From positions 1 to 42,715 of the forward strand of contig JAAYCK010000151.1 of NCBI GenBank assembly GCA_012729835.1: a stretch of 42,715 bases of DNA. The letters are read 5' to 3'. How positions within the stretch are numbered: position 1 is the first letter of the stretch; every line of letters begins with the position of its first letter. The DNA is from Syntrophomonadaceae bacterium. GTDB taxonomy: Bacteria; Bacillota; Syntrophomonadia; Syntrophomonadales; Syntrophomonadaceae. Positions 41,274 to 42,715 of the stretch are shown one piece after another. The translations under genes and the position numbers were made by a program. The notes under the pieces were generated by a model. The model did no database searches and had not been told where the DNA came from. It worked only from the letters and a program-made list of their open reading frames with translations.

Positions 41274-42486
41274 GATGGTAGTCATCTGCGTTGACGATGA
41301 AGAAACTGTATTACAGAGCCTGGAGTTGGAACTGGCCAACAAATTGGGAGACTGTATCCTGGAATTGGCCCAGAGCGGGGAAGAAGCCCTGGAGATCTGC
41401 CAGGAATACAAGGATAAGGATTATGATATCCCGGTGGTCATCTGTGATTACATCATGCCCAACCTGAAGGGGGACGAAGTTCTGAAGATGATCAACCAGG
41501 CCCTCCCCCATACCCATAATATCATGCTCACCGGGCAGGCCGATGTATCCGGCGTCGTTCGCGCCATAAATGAAGCTCGTCTGTACCGATATATCGCCAA
41601 ACCCTGGGAAAAGGAGGACTTGTTCCTGACCATCACCTCGGCTATTGATCACTATTGCCAAAGCCGGGAAGTGGAAGAGAGTTATCAGGCCATGGAAAAG
41701 TTTATCCCCCGGGAGCTCCTGCGTGAGATGGGCGTCAAAAAACTGACCCATATCAATTTCGGTGATTGTATAAAGAAAGAAATGACCGTTCTATTTGCTG
41801 ATATAAGATCCTTCACCACAATGTCCGAAAAGATGTCACCTCAGAAGACCTTTTCATTCTTGAACGCTTACTTTGAGCTGATGGGGCCGATCATCCGCCA
41901 GCATAACGGCTTCATCAATAAATTCATCGGTGACGGCATCATGGCGGTATTTCCGGAAAGACCCGAAGATGCTGTTGATTCCGGCATTGCCATGCTGGAG
42001 GCCCTATCAGTTTTTAATGAGAGTTCGGGACCTGATGCTCCCAATATCAATATTGGCATCGGTATCCATTCCGGCCGGGTCATCCTGGGGACAGTCGGTG
42101 AAAAGAACCGCATGGAAGCCACGGTAATAGGCGATTCGGTCAATGTGGCGGCCCGCCTGGAGGAAATGACCAAGGCCGTAAAGAGTCCTTTGTTGATCAG
42201 CAGCAATACATGGGAACTCATTGATGAACGCGAAAAATACCTGATACGTTATTTGGGGCCGCTGGATGTCCGCGGCAAGATCATGCACATACCGCTCATC
42301 GAGGTCTATAACGCCGACCAGCCGGAAATGCGCGCCTGCAAACAGGAACGCAGGGAAGAGTTCCGCCTCGCAGTAAAAGCCTTTCACGAAGGTGACCGCG
42401 AGCGGGCCTGCGGTTTATTTAGCGCGTATCAGGAGGCAGACCCGGAGGATACCGTCGTCGCCTTTTATTTGAAGAGACTTAGGTAA
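41263..42486 (+). CDS. Receiver-adenylate cyclase (class III)
   Basis: 407 aa. An N-terminal REC domain has D11/D12 and phospho-acceptor D62 (VICDYIMPNLKG), then the AKPWEKEDL motif. The catalytic domain (about 165-310) keeps the class III determinants: metal aspartates D180 (LFADIRSFTT) and D224 (FIGDGIMAVF), substrate-specifying K220 and D291 (cAMP type), and transition-state N294 and R298 in VIGDSVNVAARLE. The tail (about 345-407) has a TPR-like ending. Phosphorylation of REC would be expected to switch cyclase activity. The ATG at 41263 is preferred; a TTG at 41251 lies directly on its GGAG. It overlaps the previous gene by 11 bp. cAMP output could act on CNB-like domains encoded at 28467-30650 (inference). 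Confidence 0.94.
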   Translation: MANKMVVICVDDEETVLQSLELELANKLGDCILELAQSGEEALEICQEYKDKDYDIPVVICDYIMPNLKGDEVLKMINQALPHTHNIMLTGQADVSGVVRAINEARLYRYIAKPWEKEDLFLTITSAIDHYCQSREVEESYQAMEKFIPRELLREMGVKKLTHINFGDCIKKEMTVLFADIRSFTTMSEKMSPQKTFSFLNAYFELMGPIIRQHNGFINKFIGDGIMAVFPERPEDAVDSGIAMLEALSVFNESSGPDAPNINIGIGIHSGRVILGTVGEKNRMEATVIGDSVNVAARLEEMTKAVKSPLLISSNTWELIDEREKYLIRYLGPLDVRGKIMHIPLIEVYNADQPEMRACKQERREEFRLAVKAFHEGDRERACGLFSAYQEADPEDTVVAFYLKRLR

Positions 42487-42497
42487 GCCAGCGAAAA

Positions 42498-42600
42498 CGG
42501 GGGAAGATTGCCGCGCTGCGCTCGCAATGACGTAATAATGATTGCCGTCTCGGCGCCCCGCCCAGTCATTGCTGCGAAAACTTGCGTACTTGTCATTGTT
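42498..42600. repeat. Dispersed GTCATTGCGA-type repeat, copy 3
   Basis: About 100 bp strongly similar to 36199-36299: GGGGAAGATTGCCGCG, CTGCGCTCGCAATGAC, a variable middle, then GTCATTGCTGCGA and ACTTGTCATTG. It lies 12 nt after the cyclase stop. The remaining 42601-42715 holds no gene; it has a small hairpin TCTCAGGTTGAGA. Confidence 0.8.
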
Positions 42601-42715
42601 ATGAATACTTCTACTTTCGGGCCGCACTAAACTAAGGGTGGTGGTTATTAACACCCAAAAAATCTCAGGTTGAGAGAATATTGATTAGGCAGTCAATGAA
42701 ACGGGAATTGACACA

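Noticed and set aside
1-42715. CRISPR arrays, tRNA or rRNA genes, transposases or integrases
   Set aside because: None seen; the only repeats are short dispersed palindromes without regular spacing.

Overview
The window looks like a piece of chromosome from an anaerobic, low-to-mid GC Firmicute, probably a Clostridia-class organism of the syntrophic/Syntrophomonas type. This is inferred from gene content: a Gram-positive-style VanW protein, DegV, a MutS2-like protein, ABC-F, Tex, a tungstate (tup) transporter, a 4Fe-4S protein and an apparent selenoprotein. Ribosome binding sites are strong and AGGAGG-like, and GTG and TTG starts are frequent. No phage, transposase, integrase, rRNA, tRNA or CRISPR array was seen. 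The only repeats are small dispersed palindromes between genes.

Layout. 0.2-6.6 kb: DEAD-box RNA helicase (-), secreted VanW protein (+), GT4 glycosyltransferase (+), DegV lipid-binding protein (-), MFS transporter (+). 6.8-12.6 kb (all -): BaiN-like flavoprotein, nitronate monooxygenase-like flavoprotein, a small double zinc-ribbon protein, two half-size UPF0016/TMEM165 cation transporters, a membrane-anchored PilZ protein and a membrane-anchored 4Fe-4S protein. 12.7-19.1 kb (all -): a JAMM metalloprotease-like protein with a long tail, a SanA/YdcF protein, an ABC-F ATPase and a MutS2-like ATPase that lacks the Smr nuclease. 19.5-22.6 kb: LCM-type methyltransferase, Ogt, UvsE and a small membrane protein.

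22.8-26.6 kb is a tungstate/molybdate uptake operon (-): tupB, tupC, a WtpA-like binding protein carrying an extra N-terminal copper-amine-oxidase-like domain, then tupA. It is preceded by a structured leader resembling the Moco/Tuco riboswitch. Beyond it lie an HxlR-family regulator (-), a divergent 54-aa gene with an unusual self-complementary leader, and a promoter-bearing gene with an in-frame TGA at the active-site cysteine position of an ArsC/Spx-like thioredoxin-fold protein. A bacterial SECIS-like hairpin follows the TGA, so this is a strong selenoprotein candidate that standard gene calling would truncate.

28.4-42.7 kb: a metallo-beta-lactamase/cyclic-nucleotide-binding fusion (-), Tex (+), a SprT-like metalloprotease (-), an unrecognised 246-aa protein (-), a membrane diguanylate cyclase (+), a long-chain acyl-CoA synthetase (-), and a translationally coupled signalling cassette (+): membrane histidine kinase, single-domain receiver, and receiver-adenylate cyclase. 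The window therefore encodes both making and sensing modules for nucleotide second messengers: GGDEF and PilZ for c-di-GMP; a class III cyclase and CNB-like domains for cAMP. A direct link between them is only inference.
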